A DNA stretch of 64,000 nt from DASPHG01 sp963748315 (GCA_963748315.1 CAVVIK010000010.1:382825-446824); one strand, 5' to 3'; shown: positions 1 to 9,572, counted from the first letter of the stretch. Notes: generated by a model not told the origin, from the sequence alone. Numbers and translations are program-made.

Positions 1-761
1 TCAACGTCTCGACGACCGCGGCGTTCGTGGCCGCGGGGGCCGGCTGCCCGGTCGCGAAGCACGGCAATCGCTCCGCCACGTCGCAGTGCGGCTCGGCCGA
101 CGTGCTCGAGGCACTCGGGGCGCGGATCGACCTCGGACCAGAGCAGGTGGCCGAGTGCATCGAGACGGTCGGATTCGGGTTCATGTTCGCGCCCCAGCAC
201 CACGCCGCGATGAAGCACGTCGTGCCTGTCCGCAAGGCTCTCGGCGTGCGCACGATCTTCAACCTGCTGGGACCGCTCACCAACCCCGCGGACGCCCCGC
301 ATCAGGTGATCGGGGTGTCGGACGGCCCCTTCCTCGAGCACATGGCGATGGCCCTGGCTAGGCTTGGCGGACGTTCGGCGCTCGTCGTATCGAGCGAGGA
401 CGGGCTCGACGAGATATCGATCGCAGCACCCACGCGCGTCGTCGAATTGAGGGACGGAAAGGTGGAGACGTACACGGTGACTCCCGAGGAGCTCGGCGTC
501 GAGCGCACGCCGATCGACACGATCGCGTTCGGCGCGCCGGAGGAGAACGCCCGCGTCACGCGGGCGGTCCTGTCCGGGGACGACGACGGCATCGCCCGCT
601 CGTTGACGCTCGTGAACGCCGGTGCGGCCGTGTACGCCGCCGGGCGGGCGGACTCGCTGCGAGCCGGGGTGGCCGCAGCGGCGACCGCGGTGGACTCCGG
701 TGCCGCGAACGACGTGCTCGAGCGCTTCGTCAGCCGGACCAAGGAGCTCGCTGCGGCTTGA
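1..761 (+). CDS. trpD: Anthranilate phosphoribosyltransferase, C-terminal part (5' end outside window)
   Basis: Transfers phosphoribosyl from PRPP to anthranilate, the second committed step of tryptophan synthesis. The reading frame is open from base 3. It opens with NVSTTAAFVAAGAG and continues with VAKHGNRSATSQCGSADVLE, the conserved anthranilate/PRPP-binding segment of the TrpD family. HHAAMKHVVPVRKALGVRT and the NLLGPLTNPA motif follow. About 253 residues are visible of a usual ~340, so the N-terminal helical domain is cut off by the window edge. The stop TGA overlaps the trpC start (TTGA), which implies translational coupling. Confidence 0.95.
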   Translation, partial: NVSTTAAFVAAGAGCPVAKHGNRSATSQCGSADVLEALGARIDLGPEQVAECIETVGFGFMFAPQHHAAMKHVVPVRKALGVRTIFNLLGPLTNPADAPHQVIGVSDGPFLEHMAMALARLGGRSALVVSSEDGLDEISIAAPTRVVELRDGKVETYTVTPEELGVERTPIDTIAFGAPEENARVTRAVLSGDDDGIARSLTLVNAGAAVYAAGRADSLRAGVAAAATAVDSGAANDVLERFVSRTKELAAA

Positions 762-1552
762 CCCGTCTCGACGCGATCGTGCAGGCGACCCGCGATGAGG
801 TCGAGCGCCGCAAGCGCGAGCGGCCGCTCGCCGACCTCGAGCGCGAGGCCGACACGCGGCCCGAGGGCAGGCCGTTCCACGAGGCGCTGGCGCGCCCCGG
901 GACATCCCTGATCGCGGAGCACAAGCGGCGCTCGCCGTCGGCCGGCGAGATCCGCGAGGGCGCGAGCGTCACGGAGATCGTGCGCGCGTACGAGCGCGGC
1001 GGCGCCGCCGCGTTATCGATCCTGACCGAGGAGCGGCACTTCGGCGGCTCGCTCGCCGACCTGACCGAGGCGCGTGCCGCCAGCGAGCTGCCGATCCTGC
1101 GCAAGGACTTCACCGTCGACCCCTACCAGCTCGTCGAGGCGCGCGCGGTCGGTGCCGACGCGGTATTGCTCGTGGTCGGCTCGCTCGACGCGAACACGCT
1201 CGCGAGCCTCCACCGGGAGGCGGGCGAACTGGATCTCGACGCGCTCGTCGAGGTCCACGACGGCGAGGAGCTCGAGGCCGCGCTCGAGATCGACGCCGAC
1301 CTGATCGGCATCAACAACCGCGACCTCCAGGACTTCAGCGTCGACATCTCGAAGACGTTCGAGCTGCTCGCGGACGTGCCGGCCGGCAAGACCGTGGTCT
1401 CGGAGTCGGGAATCGTCCACCGCGAGCAGATCGAGGAGCTCGAGCGGGTGGGCGTTGACGCGGTGCTCGTGGGCGAGACGTTGATGCGCGCGGCGGACCC
1501 GGAAGCCGCCTGTCGCGAGCTGACTCGCTGGGAGGAACCCACCCAGGCGTAA
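758..1552 (+). CDS. trpC: Indole-3-glycerol-phosphate synthase
   Basis: Closes the indole ring from carboxyphenylamino-deoxyribulose phosphate. The protein is a single (beta/alpha)8 barrel of 264 residues, normal for a monofunctional TrpC. Visible motifs are IAEHKRRSPSAGEI (K56), ILRKDFTVDPYQ (K116), IGINNRDL and VSESGI near the phosphate site. The start is TTG, overlapping the trpD stop. The stop codon TAA lies inside the candidate -10 box of the next gene. Confidence 0.95.
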   Translation: MTRLDAIVQATRDEVERRKRERPLADLEREADTRPEGRPFHEALARPGTSLIAEHKRRSPSAGEIREGASVTEIVRAYERGGAAALSILTEERHFGGSLADLTEARAASELPILRKDFTVDPYQLVEARAVGADAVLLVVGSLDANTLASLHREAGELDLDALVEVHDGEELEAALEIDADLIGINNRDLQDFSVDISKTFELLADVPAGKTVVSESGIVHREQIEELERVGVDAVLVGETLMRAADPEAACRELTRWEEPTQA

Positions 1553-1555
1553 AAT
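1550..1555 (+). promoter_or_regulatory. Candidate -10 box of moxR (leaderless)
   Basis: TAAAAT lies 9 nt before the moxR ATG, with no Shine-Dalgarno sequence between. The hexamer overlaps the trpC stop codon. It would let the MoxR cassette be transcribed independently inside the trp region. Confidence 0.5.
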
Positions 1556-1564
1556 CGACCGGGC

Positions 1565-2515
1565 ATGGCTGCGATCCCGGAGCTCGACCCGAGCGCAGTC
1601 GCCTCCCTGGGGGAGCGGCTGGCGACGAACATCCGGCGCGCAGTCAAGGTCGAGGACAGGGTTCTCCGCGAGGTTCTGGTCGCCCTGCTCGCCGAGGGCC
1701 ACGTGCTGATCGAGGACTACCCGGGCGTCGGCAAGACGGCGCTCGCGCGATCGCTCGCGCGCTCCGTGGACGCGGAGTACGCGCGCATCCAAAGCACCGC
1801 CGACCTGCTGCCGGCCGACGTCGTCGGCACGAACGTCTTCAACCAGCGCGAGTCACGCTTCGAGTTCCGGCCGGGGCCGGTCTTCGCGAACGTCGTGCTC
1901 GTCGACGAGATCAACCGCGCATCGCCCAAGACTCAGTCGGGTCTCCTCGAGTGCATGCAGGAGCGCCGCGTAACGGTGGACGTGCACTCACACGAGCTCG
2001 CACGGCCGTTCGTCGTGCTGGCCACGCAGAACCCGGTCGAGTACGAGGGGACGTATCCGCTGCCCGAGGCGCAGCTCGATCGCTTCATGGTGCGCGTCTC
2101 GCTGGGCTACCCGGACCCGGACGAGGAGGCCGAGATGCTGGGCGAGCACTCGGTGCGCGATCGCGTCCTCGACCTCGAGCCGGTGTCGGAGGTCGGAGAG
2201 GTCGTCGCCGCGCAGGACGCATGCCACCGCGTACACGCGAGCGACGCGCTTCGCCGCTACGTCGTGTCGGTGCTGGACGCGACTCGAACCGACCAGCGCA
2301 CCGAGTTGGGCGGCAGCCCGCGCGCGGGCCTCATGCTGCTGAAGGCGGCGAAGGCGAACGCGGCGCTCGACGGGCGCGACCACGCGCTTCCGGACGACGT
2401 CCAGGCGCTCGCCGAGGCGGTGCTCGCGCACCGGCTCCTGCTCACACCCGAGGCGGTCGGCACTCCGCCCGCCGCGATCGTGCGCGACGCGCTCGACCGC
2501 GTACCGGCGCTCTAG
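1565..2515 (+). CDS. MoxR-family AAA+ ATPase
   Basis: A 316-residue AAA+ ATPase of the MoxR group, thought to act as a chaperone for partner proteins, often with DUF58/VWA proteins. Walker A is GVGKT (54-58). Walker B is VVLVDEINRASP (from about 110), followed by the sensor region VLATQNPVEYEGTYPLPEAQ. The C-terminal helical lid carries GGSPRAGLMLLKAAKA. The next two genes encode a DUF58 protein and a transglutaminase-like membrane protein, the usual MoxR neighbourhood. The start ATG sits 9 nt after a TAAAAT box, suggesting a leaderless mRNA. The client protein is unknown. Confidence 0.93.
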   Translation: MAAIPELDPSAVASLGERLATNIRRAVKVEDRVLREVLVALLAEGHVLIEDYPGVGKTALARSLARSVDAEYARIQSTADLLPADVVGTNVFNQRESRFEFRPGPVFANVVLVDEINRASPKTQSGLLECMQERRVTVDVHSHELARPFVVLATQNPVEYEGTYPLPEAQLDRFMVRVSLGYPDPDEEAEMLGEHSVRDRVLDLEPVSEVGEVVAAQDACHRVHASDALRRYVVSVLDATRTDQRTELGGSPRAGLMLLKAAKANAALDGRDHALPDDVQALAEAVLAHRLLLTPEAVGTPPAAIVRDALDRVPAL

Positions 2516-2523
2516 GCCTCACG

Positions 2524-3594
2524 ATGGTCCGCGTCGCCGGCACACTCGCCCTCGGCGCGGGGATGACGGCGACGGCGGCGGTGTTCGGATCGCCGTCGCT
2601 CTATGTGCCCGGGATCGCGCTGATGCTGCTCGCCGTGGGCGCGGCGGTGTGGGTGGGCGGCGCGGCGAGCGGCGCCACGCTCGAGCGCCGTACCGGCCCC
2701 GGCACCGTCGAGGAGGAGCACGAGTGGCCCGTCGAGGTCACGGCCGAGACCGGGCCCTTCCCCGCGCCCGGCGGGGAGCTCGCCGAGCCGCTCTTGCGCG
2801 GCTCGCTGCCGATGACGGGCCACTCGAGCCGGCGGATGCGCGTCAGCGTGACCTTCGAGCGCCGCGGCCGGCGAAGGCTCGCGCCGGCGCGGCTCGTGAT
2901 CCGCGATCCGCTCGGGCTGCTCGAACGCCGGCTCGAGACGGGGGACGGCGACGAGGTGCTCGTGCTGCCCCGCATCGAGCCCGTCATCGCGCGCGGCCGC
3001 GGTGCGGGCGCGACCGCAGAGTCGGCGGCGGGCGCGCGGCCCGCGGAGGTGGCGGCCGAGATCGAGATGGAGTCGCTGCGGCCGTACCGCGAAGGCGCAC
3101 CGGCCTCGCGCATTCACTGGCCGACGGTCGCGCGCGTGGGGACGCTGATGGAGCGGCGGCTGCTCGCCGACTCTGACGCGCATCCGCTGGTCGTCGTCGA
3201 TCCGACGCAGCCGGTGAGCGACGATGCGCTCGACATGGCGGTTCGTGCCGCCGCGTCCCTGTGCGTTCACCTCGCCAGGCGCGGCGGCTGCTCGGTGCTC
3301 CTGCCGGGCGATCGAAGGGCGGCGGACCTCGGCCCCGACCTCGGCGGGTGGCCCGGCCTGCATGCACGGCTCGCGCTGGTCGAGCCTGCCTCGGGGGCGC
3401 CGGTGGCCCGGCTCCACGGCAGGCGCGGCGCGGTGTTCTGGGTGACGGCGCGGCAGGGCCTGCCGCGCGGGCTGGAGCGGGTCCATGCCGAGCGCTACCT
3501 CGTGAGCCCGAACGTGATGCGCGGGGAGGCCGCGTTCACGGTCGCCGGCTGCGGGGCGATTCCGCTCGGCCGCGGCGCGCGGAGGGCGGCGTGA
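2524..3594 (+). CDS. DUF58 domain-containing protein
   Basis: A 356-residue protein. Two hydrophobic segments near the N-terminus (about residues 3-22 and 24-42) anchor it in the membrane, followed by a soluble part. The DUF58 signature is RPYREGAPASRIHWPTVAR, near residue 184. The start is ATG at 2524, just after the moxR stop; longer upstream starts would overlap moxR deeply. The TGA stop overlaps the GTG start of the transglutaminase gene. MoxR-DUF58-transglutaminase cassettes are widespread in bacteria, and a role in envelope processes is inferred. Confidence 0.88.
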   Translation: MVRVAGTLALGAGMTATAAVFGSPSLYVPGIALMLLAVGAAVWVGGAASGATLERRTGPGTVEEEHEWPVEVTAETGPFPAPGGELAEPLLRGSLPMTGHSSRRMRVSVTFERRGRRRLAPARLVIRDPLGLLERRLETGDGDEVLVLPRIEPVIARGRGAGATAESAAGARPAEVAAEIEMESLRPYREGAPASRIHWPTVARVGTLMERRLLADSDAHPLVVVDPTQPVSDDALDMAVRAAASLCVHLARRGGCSVLLPGDRRAADLGPDLGGWPGLHARLALVEPASGAPVARLHGRRGAVFWVTARQGLPRGLERVHAERYLVSPNVMRGEAAFTVAGCGAIPLGRGARRAA

Positions 3595-5702
3595 GGAGGC
3601 TCCGCGGTCTGGGGCTCGAGGTGGCGACCTTCGCCGCCCTCGCGTGGTACGCGGCGGCCCACTGGGCGAGCGGCCTCGTCGCGGATGCGCCCGGCGGGCG
3701 CGTGTTCGCCTGCGTCCTGATCGCGGTCGCGGTGGGCGTGGTCCTGGCGCTGGCCGATGCTGCGCCGAAAGCGCAGGCGTGGGCGCTCAGGTGCGGCGGG
3801 ATCGTGGCCGGGCTGGGGGCGGGATTCGTCGCGATCGGGCTCGATGCCCGGTATCTCGCGCCCGCGCACTGGGACGAGCTCGGCGACGGGCTCGATCGCG
3901 GCTTCACGGCGCTCGGCTCCGCGCAGTGGCCCTATAGCGGAGCGGAGCCGTGGGGCACGACGGTGCTGCTGCTCGCGATTCCGCTCGTGCTCGTCGTCGC
4001 GGCCGCATTCGCGTTCTGGCCGAACAGGGCGCTGCGGCCCTTCGCCGTTGTGCTGCTCGTCGCGCTGTTCGGCGTCGCGGTCACCGAGCACCAGTTCGAC
4101 GGCGAGCTCGGCCGCGGCGTGGGCCTGCTCTTCTTCACCGCAGCCTGGCTATGGCTCCCACGCATGCCGGAGCGCGGCGGGCGGACTGCCGCAGCGGCTG
4201 CGGGCGCGGTCCTCATCGCGTGCATAGCGGCGCTGCCGGCAGCGGCGAGGTACGACGACCGCGACCCGCTGATCGACTACCAGTCGTGGAACCCGTTCGC
4301 GACGCACGCGTCGACGCGCTTCGACTGGTCGCACGATTACGGCCCGATCGACTGGCCGCGCGACGGAACGACCCTGATGTACGTCAGGTCGAACCAGCGC
4401 AACTACTGGAAGCTCGAGACGCTCGGCGCCTTCGTCGAAGACCACTGGGTCCGGTCCGGCTTCGGCCGCGGCAACTACCCGCTCCTGCCGGAGCCTCGCA
4501 ACCCGGCCTGGGAGACAGGTCTCCGTGTGACCATCGCCGACCTCGACACGGATGTGATTCCGATCGCCGGCACGGCGCTCCGGATCAACGGCCTCGACTC
4601 GGGCACCCTGCCGACCGAGGACGGCACGGTGGAGGCGCTCGACGAGCGGCCCGAGGAGGGCGACACCTATTTCGTCGAGGCTTATGTCCCGGAGCCGACG
4701 CCGGTCCAGATGCGGCGCGAGGCGCCGCTGGACGCGCCTTACGCCCTGCTCGAGTACGAGGACCTGGGGCACCTGGCGCCGGCGTACGACCGTGTGGCGG
4801 CCCTCGCGAAGAGGCTCGCGCGCGGGCAGCCCACGACGTACGACATCGTGCGGGCTGTACAGGACCACCTGCGGGGCGAGTACATCTACGACGAGCACCC
4901 GCCGCAGCGACGGTACCCGCTGCCCGCTTTCCTGCTCCGCGACCGGGCCGGCTACTGCCAGCACTTCTCGGGTGCGATGGCCCTGATGTTGCGGATGGTG
5001 GGCATACCGGCACGCGTCGCCGCCGGCTTCACGCCCGGCTCGTACAACGCGGACACGAAGGAGTACCGCGTGCGCGACCTCGATGCGCACTCATGGGTCG
5101 AGGTCTGGTTTGAGGGGATCGGCTGGGTCCCATTCGACCCGACACCGTCGATCGCGCCGGCCGAGGCGCAGTCGGGCGTCAACGACCCCTCCGCGTCCGG
5201 TGGCCCTGCGGGCGCCGGTGAGGTGCCGGACGTCCCGAACGCGCCGGACGCGTCGTCCGGGGATGGCGGGCGCGCCGAAGGAGGCGCGCATCCGGGCGGA
5301 CCCGTCCTCGAGACCTGGATGGCGTTTGCCGCGATCGCGCTGGTCGCGCTCGTTGCACTCACGCTCGTCGGCGTGCGGCGGCTGATGCCACGACGAGGCG
5401 GGATAGAGGCGGAGGAGGCCGAGCTCGCCGCCTTGCGGCGCGTGCTCGCCCGGACCGGTGAGCCGGCCGCGCCGCGGCTGACCCTGCGCCAGCTCGAGCT
5501 GCGCCTCGACGGCGGCGCGGATCCCGCAGCCGCCCGGTACCTGCGGATGCTGCGCGAACGGCGCTACAGCCCGCGGCGCGGGGGATTGCCGGACAGCACC
5601 GCGCGCCGGCACCTGCGCCGCGCGCTCGTGCGCGGTCGCGGCCTGCGTGCGCGGCTGGGAGCGCTCGTGGCGATGCCGCCGCCTTTGTTTAGACGAGGTT
5701 GA
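3591..5702 (+). CDS. Membrane transglutaminase-like protein (TgpA/DUF3488 type)
   Basis: 703 residues. A hydrophobic N-terminal part with several membrane segments (about 1-225) precedes an extracytoplasmic transglutaminase-like domain. The catalytic triad is visible: C456 in GYCQHFSGAM, H500 in DAHSWVEVW and D516 in PFDPTPS. After a Gly/Pro/Ala-rich linker there is a further membrane helix (about 575-595) and a DUF4129-like tail. The start GTG overlaps the DUF58 stop by 4 nt. In known relatives the domain faces the outside and may cross-link or cleave peptide substrates; the substrate here is unknown. Confidence 0.9.
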   Translation: MRRLRGLGLEVATFAALAWYAAAHWASGLVADAPGGRVFACVLIAVAVGVVLALADAAPKAQAWALRCGGIVAGLGAGFVAIGLDARYLAPAHWDELGDGLDRGFTALGSAQWPYSGAEPWGTTVLLLAIPLVLVVAAAFAFWPNRALRPFAVVLLVALFGVAVTEHQFDGELGRGVGLLFFTAAWLWLPRMPERGGRTAAAAAGAVLIACIAALPAAARYDDRDPLIDYQSWNPFATHASTRFDWSHDYGPIDWPRDGTTLMYVRSNQRNYWKLETLGAFVEDHWVRSGFGRGNYPLLPEPRNPAWETGLRVTIADLDTDVIPIAGTALRINGLDSGTLPTEDGTVEALDERPEEGDTYFVEAYVPEPTPVQMRREAPLDAPYALLEYEDLGHLAPAYDRVAALAKRLARGQPTTYDIVRAVQDHLRGEYIYDEHPPQRRYPLPAFLLRDRAGYCQHFSGAMALMLRMVGIPARVAAGFTPGSYNADTKEYRVRDLDAHSWVEVWFEGIGWVPFDPTPSIAPAEAQSGVNDPSASGGPAGAGEVPDVPNAPDASSGDGGRAEGGAHPGGPVLETWMAFAAIALVALVALTLVGVRRLMPRRGGIEAEEAELAALRRVLARTGEPAAPRLTLRQLELRLDGGADPAAARYLRMLRERRYSPRRGGLPDSTARRHLRRALVRGRGLRARLGALVAMPPPLFRRG

Positions 5703-5713
5703 GGCACCGCTCC

Positions 5714-5719
5714 TATAAC
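5714..5719 (+). promoter_or_regulatory. Candidate -10 box of the HtrA-like protease (leaderless)
   Basis: TATAAC lies 7 nt before the GTG start at 5727, and no Shine-Dalgarno sequence is present. It fits the -10/start spacing seen throughout the window. Confidence 0.5.
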
Positions 5720-5726
5720 CCCGGTC

Positions 5727-6959
5727 GTGAGCGGTCCCCGAACTCCGTATCTCCTCTCCGGGCTGATCGGTGGCCTCATCGCCGTCGTGCTCGGCGCGGT
5801 TCTGATCGCGACCGATGTAATCGACACGGGAGACACGACGCGTGAGCTCGTTCGCCAGGCGCCGCTGACGCGCCCGGCCGCGAATACCGACGAGGGGCTG
5901 ACCGTCAGCGACATCTACGACCGGGACGGTCCCGGTGTCGTCTTCATCCAGAGCGACATCAAGTCGCAGAGCACGTCGCCGTTCGGGCTCCCTGACCAGG
6001 GCGGCGGCATCGCAACCGGCTCCGGCTTCGTGCTCGACAAGGACGGGTACATCCTCACCAACGCGCATGTCGTCGAGGATGCGCGCGAGGTCGGAGTCCG
6101 GTTCACCGAGGAGAGCGATCTCGTAGAGGCCAAGGTCATCGGTGCGGACCTCTCGAGCGACCTCGCCGTCCTCAAGGTCGATCCCGACGATGCTCCGAAG
6201 CTCGTTCCGCTGAAGCTGGGCGACTCGGCGGACCTGCGTGTCGGCGACCCCGTGATCGCCATCGGCAATCCGTTCGGCTACAGCCGGACCGTCACCACCG
6301 GGATCGTCTCGGCCCTCCAGCGCCAGATCACCGCGCCCAACAACTTCCAGATCGACAACGTCGTCCAGACGGATGCGTCGATCAACCCGGGGAATTCGGG
6401 CGGCCCGCTGATCGACTCCCACGGTGAAGTGATCGGGATCAACTCGCAGATCGCGACCGGCGGCTCGAGCGGCTCGGTCGGGATCGGCTTCGCGATCCCC
6501 GTGAACACCGCCAAGGAGATCGTGCCTCAGCTCGAGGACGACGGCGAGGTCGAGCGTCCCTTCCTCGGCGTCACGACGACCACCGTCAGCGACCAGCAGG
6601 CCGAGGATCTCAACCTGCCGGTGGACCAAGGCGCGCTCGTCCAGGACGTCGTTTCGGGCGGTCCCGCCGACAAGGCCGGGCTGCGCGGCGGGCGCACCGC
6701 CATCGCTCAGGGCCTGAAGGTCGGCGGTGACCTCATCGTCAAGGTCGACGGCCAGGACATCGAGCAGAGCGCGGACGTCGCCGACGCGATCCTCGACCGC
6801 AAGCCCGGCGACACCGTCGAGATCGAGTACTTCCGCGGCGACGAGCGCAACTCCGTCGAGGTCAAGCTCGGCGAGCGGCCGCAGTCGCTCAACGCGAGCG
6901 ACCAGTCTCAGGGCGGGCAACAGCCGCCAGACGAGGGCCTTCCTTTCCCCCTGCCGTAG
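5727..6959 (+). CDS. HtrA/DegP-like membrane-anchored serine protease with PDZ domain
   Basis: A 410-residue S1C protease for envelope protein quality control. One N-terminal membrane helix (about 9-29) serves as a signal anchor. The trypsin-like domain carries H114 (TNAHVV), D145 (SSDLAVL) and S224 (NPGNSGGPL). A single PDZ domain follows (about 288-385), then a Pro/Gln-rich tail. The GTG start is supported by the TATAAC box 7 nt upstream. It lies between the transglutaminase gene and trpF, with no obvious link to tryptophan synthesis. Confidence 0.93.
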   Translation: MSGPRTPYLLSGLIGGLIAVVLGAVLIATDVIDTGDTTRELVRQAPLTRPAANTDEGLTVSDIYDRDGPGVVFIQSDIKSQSTSPFGLPDQGGGIATGSGFVLDKDGYILTNAHVVEDAREVGVRFTEESDLVEAKVIGADLSSDLAVLKVDPDDAPKLVPLKLGDSADLRVGDPVIAIGNPFGYSRTVTTGIVSALQRQITAPNNFQIDNVVQTDASINPGNSGGPLIDSHGEVIGINSQIATGGSSGSVGIGFAIPVNTAKEIVPQLEDDGEVERPFLGVTTTTVSDQQAEDLNLPVDQGALVQDVVSGGPADKAGLRGGRTAIAQGLKVGGDLIVKVDGQDIEQSADVADAILDRKPGDTVEIEYFRGDERNSVEVKLGERPQSLNASDQSQGGQQPPDEGLPFPLP

Positions 6960-6979
6960 GGCTTTGCGACCATTACCGC

Positions 6980-7621
6980 ATGACCCACGTAAAGGTCTGC
7001 GGCATCACGAACGTCGATGACGCCCAGCGTGCCGTCGACCTCGGCGCGTGGGCGATCGGCCTGATCTTCCACGAGCCGAGCCCGCGCGCGTGCTCGCTGC
7101 CGGACGCGGAGGAGATCGGGCGACGGCTGAAGCGCGCCCCGGTCGAGGTGACCGGCGTGTTCGTCAACCGGCCGCTCGACGAGGTGGCGGCGATCGCCGA
7201 GGAGTGCTCGCTGTCGCTCCTGCAACTCCACGGCGACGAGGGGCCCGCGTATTGCGATGAGGTCGCGCGACGCACCGGCTGCAAGGTGATGAAGGCGGTG
7301 CAGGTGCGCGACAGGTCGTCGCTCACCAGCCTGCGCCCGTACCACGTTGACTACTGGATGCTCGACGCGCACCACCCGGAACTGCGCGGCGGCACGGGGA
7401 CCACCTTCGACTGGGGCCTGACCGGTGAGCGGCATCCCGTCCCGATCGTGCTCTCGGGGGGGCTCACGCCCGACAACGTCGGCGAGGGGATCGCCGCGAC
7501 GCGCCCGTTCGCGGTCGACTCCGCGAGCGGCACCGAGGCCGAGCCGGGACGCAAGGACCCGGCGAAGCTCGAGGCCTTCTTCAGCGCGGTCGCGCGAGCG
7601 GACGAGCTGGCTGCCGCATGA
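6980..7621 (+). CDS. trpF: Phosphoribosylanthranilate isomerase
   Basis: Catalyses the Amadori rearrangement between TrpD and TrpC. It is a 213-residue (beta/alpha)8 barrel. The general base C7 (KVCGITN) and general acid D129 (MLDAHHPE) are present, and LSGGLTPDNV forms the phosphate-binding end. The stop overlaps the trpB start (ATGA). It restarts the trp series after the MoxR and HtrA genes. Confidence 0.95.
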   Translation: MTHVKVCGITNVDDAQRAVDLGAWAIGLIFHEPSPRACSLPDAEEIGRRLKRAPVEVTGVFVNRPLDEVAAIAEECSLSLLQLHGDEGPAYCDEVARRTGCKVMKAVQVRDRSSLTSLRPYHVDYWMLDAHHPELRGGTGTTFDWGLTGERHPVPIVLSGGLTPDNVGEGIAATRPFAVDSASGTEAEPGRKDPAKLEAFFSAVARADELAAA

Positions 7622-8796
7622 GCGAGCCGGCGGTAGAACGGCGGTTCGGCCCGTACGGGGGCCGGTACGTGCCCGAGACGCTCGTGCCGGCACTCGACGA
7701 GCTCGAGGCGGCGTGGCTCTCCGCGCGCGCGGACCCCGCGTTCGAGCAGGCGCTCGGCGACCTGCTTCGCGATTACGTCGGCCGCCCGAGCCCGCTCTAC
7801 CTCGCGAAGGGGATCTCGGAGCGCGTGGGCCGCGACGTGTGGCTCAAGCGCGAGGACCTGAACCACACCGGGGCGCACAAGATCAACAACGCGATCGGCC
7901 AGGCGCTGCTCGCCAAGCGCATGGGCAAGCCGCGCATCATCGCGGAGACCGGTGCCGGCCAGCACGGCGTTGCGTCCGCGACCGCGTGCGCCCTGCTCGA
8001 CCTGGAGTGCATCGTCTACATGGGCACCGAGGACATGCGCCGCCAGCGCCCGAACGTCGAGCGAATGCGGCTTCTAGGCGCCCAGGTCGTCGGCGTCGAG
8101 GCGGGTGCGCGAACGTTGAAGGAGGCCGTCAGCGAGGCGATCCGCGACTGGGTCGCGAACGCGGCGACCACGCACTACATCATCGGCTCGGCGGTCGGCC
8201 CGGCTCCGTACCCCGCGCTCGTGCGTGACCTCCAGCGCGTGATCGGCGACGAGGCGCGCGCGCAGGCGCTCGAGGTGACCGGCACCCTTCCGGCACGTGT
8301 GACTGCGTGCGTCGGCGGAGGGTCGAACGCGATCGGCACCTTCACGGCGTTCGTCGACGACGAGGACGTCGAGCTCGTCGGCGTCGAGGCCGCGGGCGAC
8401 GGGCTCGACACGCACCGCCATGGCGCGTCGCTCACGGCGGGTGCGACCGGCGTGCTGCACGGGTCGCTGTCGTCGGTGCTCCAGGACGAGGAGGGCCAGA
8501 TCCTCGAGGCGCATTCGATCTCGGCAGGGCTCGACTATCCGGGCTCGGGGCCCGAGCTCGCGCAGCTGCGCGATGCCGGGCGGGTCCGGTTCGTCGCGGT
8601 CACGGACGAGCAGGCGGTCAGCGCCTTCCGCGAGACGTGCCGGCTCGAGGGGATCATCCCCGCGCTCGAGTGTGCGCACGCGATCGCGTGGCTGTTCGCG
8701 GAGGGGGCGGGCGACGGGGCGCCCGGCTATGACCTGCTCACGCTTTCCGGCCGCGGCGACAAGGATCTCGCCGAGGTCCTCGGGCTCGACGAGTGA
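7618..8796 (+). CDS. trpB: Tryptophan synthase beta subunit
   Basis: A PLP enzyme that condenses indole with serine. 392 residues, normal length for TrpB1. The PLP lysine is K88 in HTGAHKIN. ETGAGQHGVA and the phosphate-binding GGGSNAIG are present. It overlaps trpF by 4 nt at its start and trpA (GTGA) at its end, so trpFBA is tightly coupled. Confidence 0.97.
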   Translation: MSEPAVERRFGPYGGRYVPETLVPALDELEAAWLSARADPAFEQALGDLLRDYVGRPSPLYLAKGISERVGRDVWLKREDLNHTGAHKINNAIGQALLAKRMGKPRIIAETGAGQHGVASATACALLDLECIVYMGTEDMRRQRPNVERMRLLGAQVVGVEAGARTLKEAVSEAIRDWVANAATTHYIIGSAVGPAPYPALVRDLQRVIGDEARAQALEVTGTLPARVTACVGGGSNAIGTFTAFVDDEDVELVGVEAAGDGLDTHRHGASLTAGATGVLHGSLSSVLQDEEGQILEAHSISAGLDYPGSGPELAQLRDAGRVRFVAVTDEQAVSAFRETCRLEGIIPALECAHAIAWLFAEGAGDGAPGYDLLTLSGRGDKDLAEVLGLDE

Positions 8797-9572
8797 CGAC
8801 GGGCGTCGAGAGGATCGCTGCCGCGTTCAGCGGCCATGGCCGCGCGGCGGCGCTGATGCCGTACCTCATGGGCGGCTATCCGAACGTTGCGGCGTCGATC
8901 GAGTGCGGCGTGGCTGCGGCCGAGGCCGGCGCCGACCTGATCGAGCTCGGCGTGCCGTTCTCCGACCCGCTCGCCGACGGGCCCGTGATCCACGCGGCCG
9001 GCACCGAGGCGCTGAGGAACGGCGTGCACGTCCACGACGTGCTCGACGTGGCGCGCGAGATATCGAGCCAGGTGCCGGTGGTGCTGATGGTCTACGCGAA
9101 CCCGGTTCTGAAGCGCGGGCCGGAGCGGTTCGCCGACGAGGCCGCGGCGGCCGGTGCCGCGGGCCTGATCGTTCCGGACCTGCCGTTCGACGAGGCCGGC
9201 GCCGTCCGTGAGGCATGCGACGCGGCCGGCATCGCGCTCGTTCCGCTGGTCGCGCCCACGACCACGCCCGAGCGGCTCGCGGAGATCGGCCGCAACGCCC
9301 GCGGGTTCGTCTACACGGTCTCGCTCTCCGGCACGACCGGCGAGCGCGACGCGCTCGCGCCGGAGCTGAAGGACACGGTCGAGCGCGTCCGCGCGGCCGC
9401 CAGCGTGCCCGTCGCGGTCGGGTTCGGCATCTCGACGGCGGAGCAAGCGCGCCACGTCGGCGCGATCGCCGACGGGGTCATCGTCGGCAGCCGGATCGTC
9501 CGCGCGGCCGGCGAGGGCGGGGCGGAGGCGGTCGGCGCCGTGGTCCGCGAGCTCGCGACGGGGCTGGAGTAG
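8793..9572 (+). CDS. trpA: Tryptophan synthase alpha subunit
   Basis: Cleaves indole-3-glycerol phosphate and channels indole to TrpB. A 259-residue barrel. Catalytic E51 and D62 are in ELGVPFSDPLADGPVI, and GFGISTAEQA forms the phosphate-binding loop. GTG start inside the trpB stop. The stop TAG forms part of the TAGGCT -10 box of the following gene. Confidence 0.96.
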   Translation: MTTGVERIAAAFSGHGRAAALMPYLMGGYPNVAASIECGVAAAEAGADLIELGVPFSDPLADGPVIHAAGTEALRNGVHVHDVLDVAREISSQVPVVLMVYANPVLKRGPERFADEAAAAGAAGLIVPDLPFDEAGAVREACDAAGIALVPLVAPTTTPERLAEIGRNARGFVYTVSLSGTTGERDALAPELKDTVERVRAAASVPVAVGFGISTAEQARHVGAIADGVIVGSRIVRAAGEGGAEAVGAVVRELATGLE

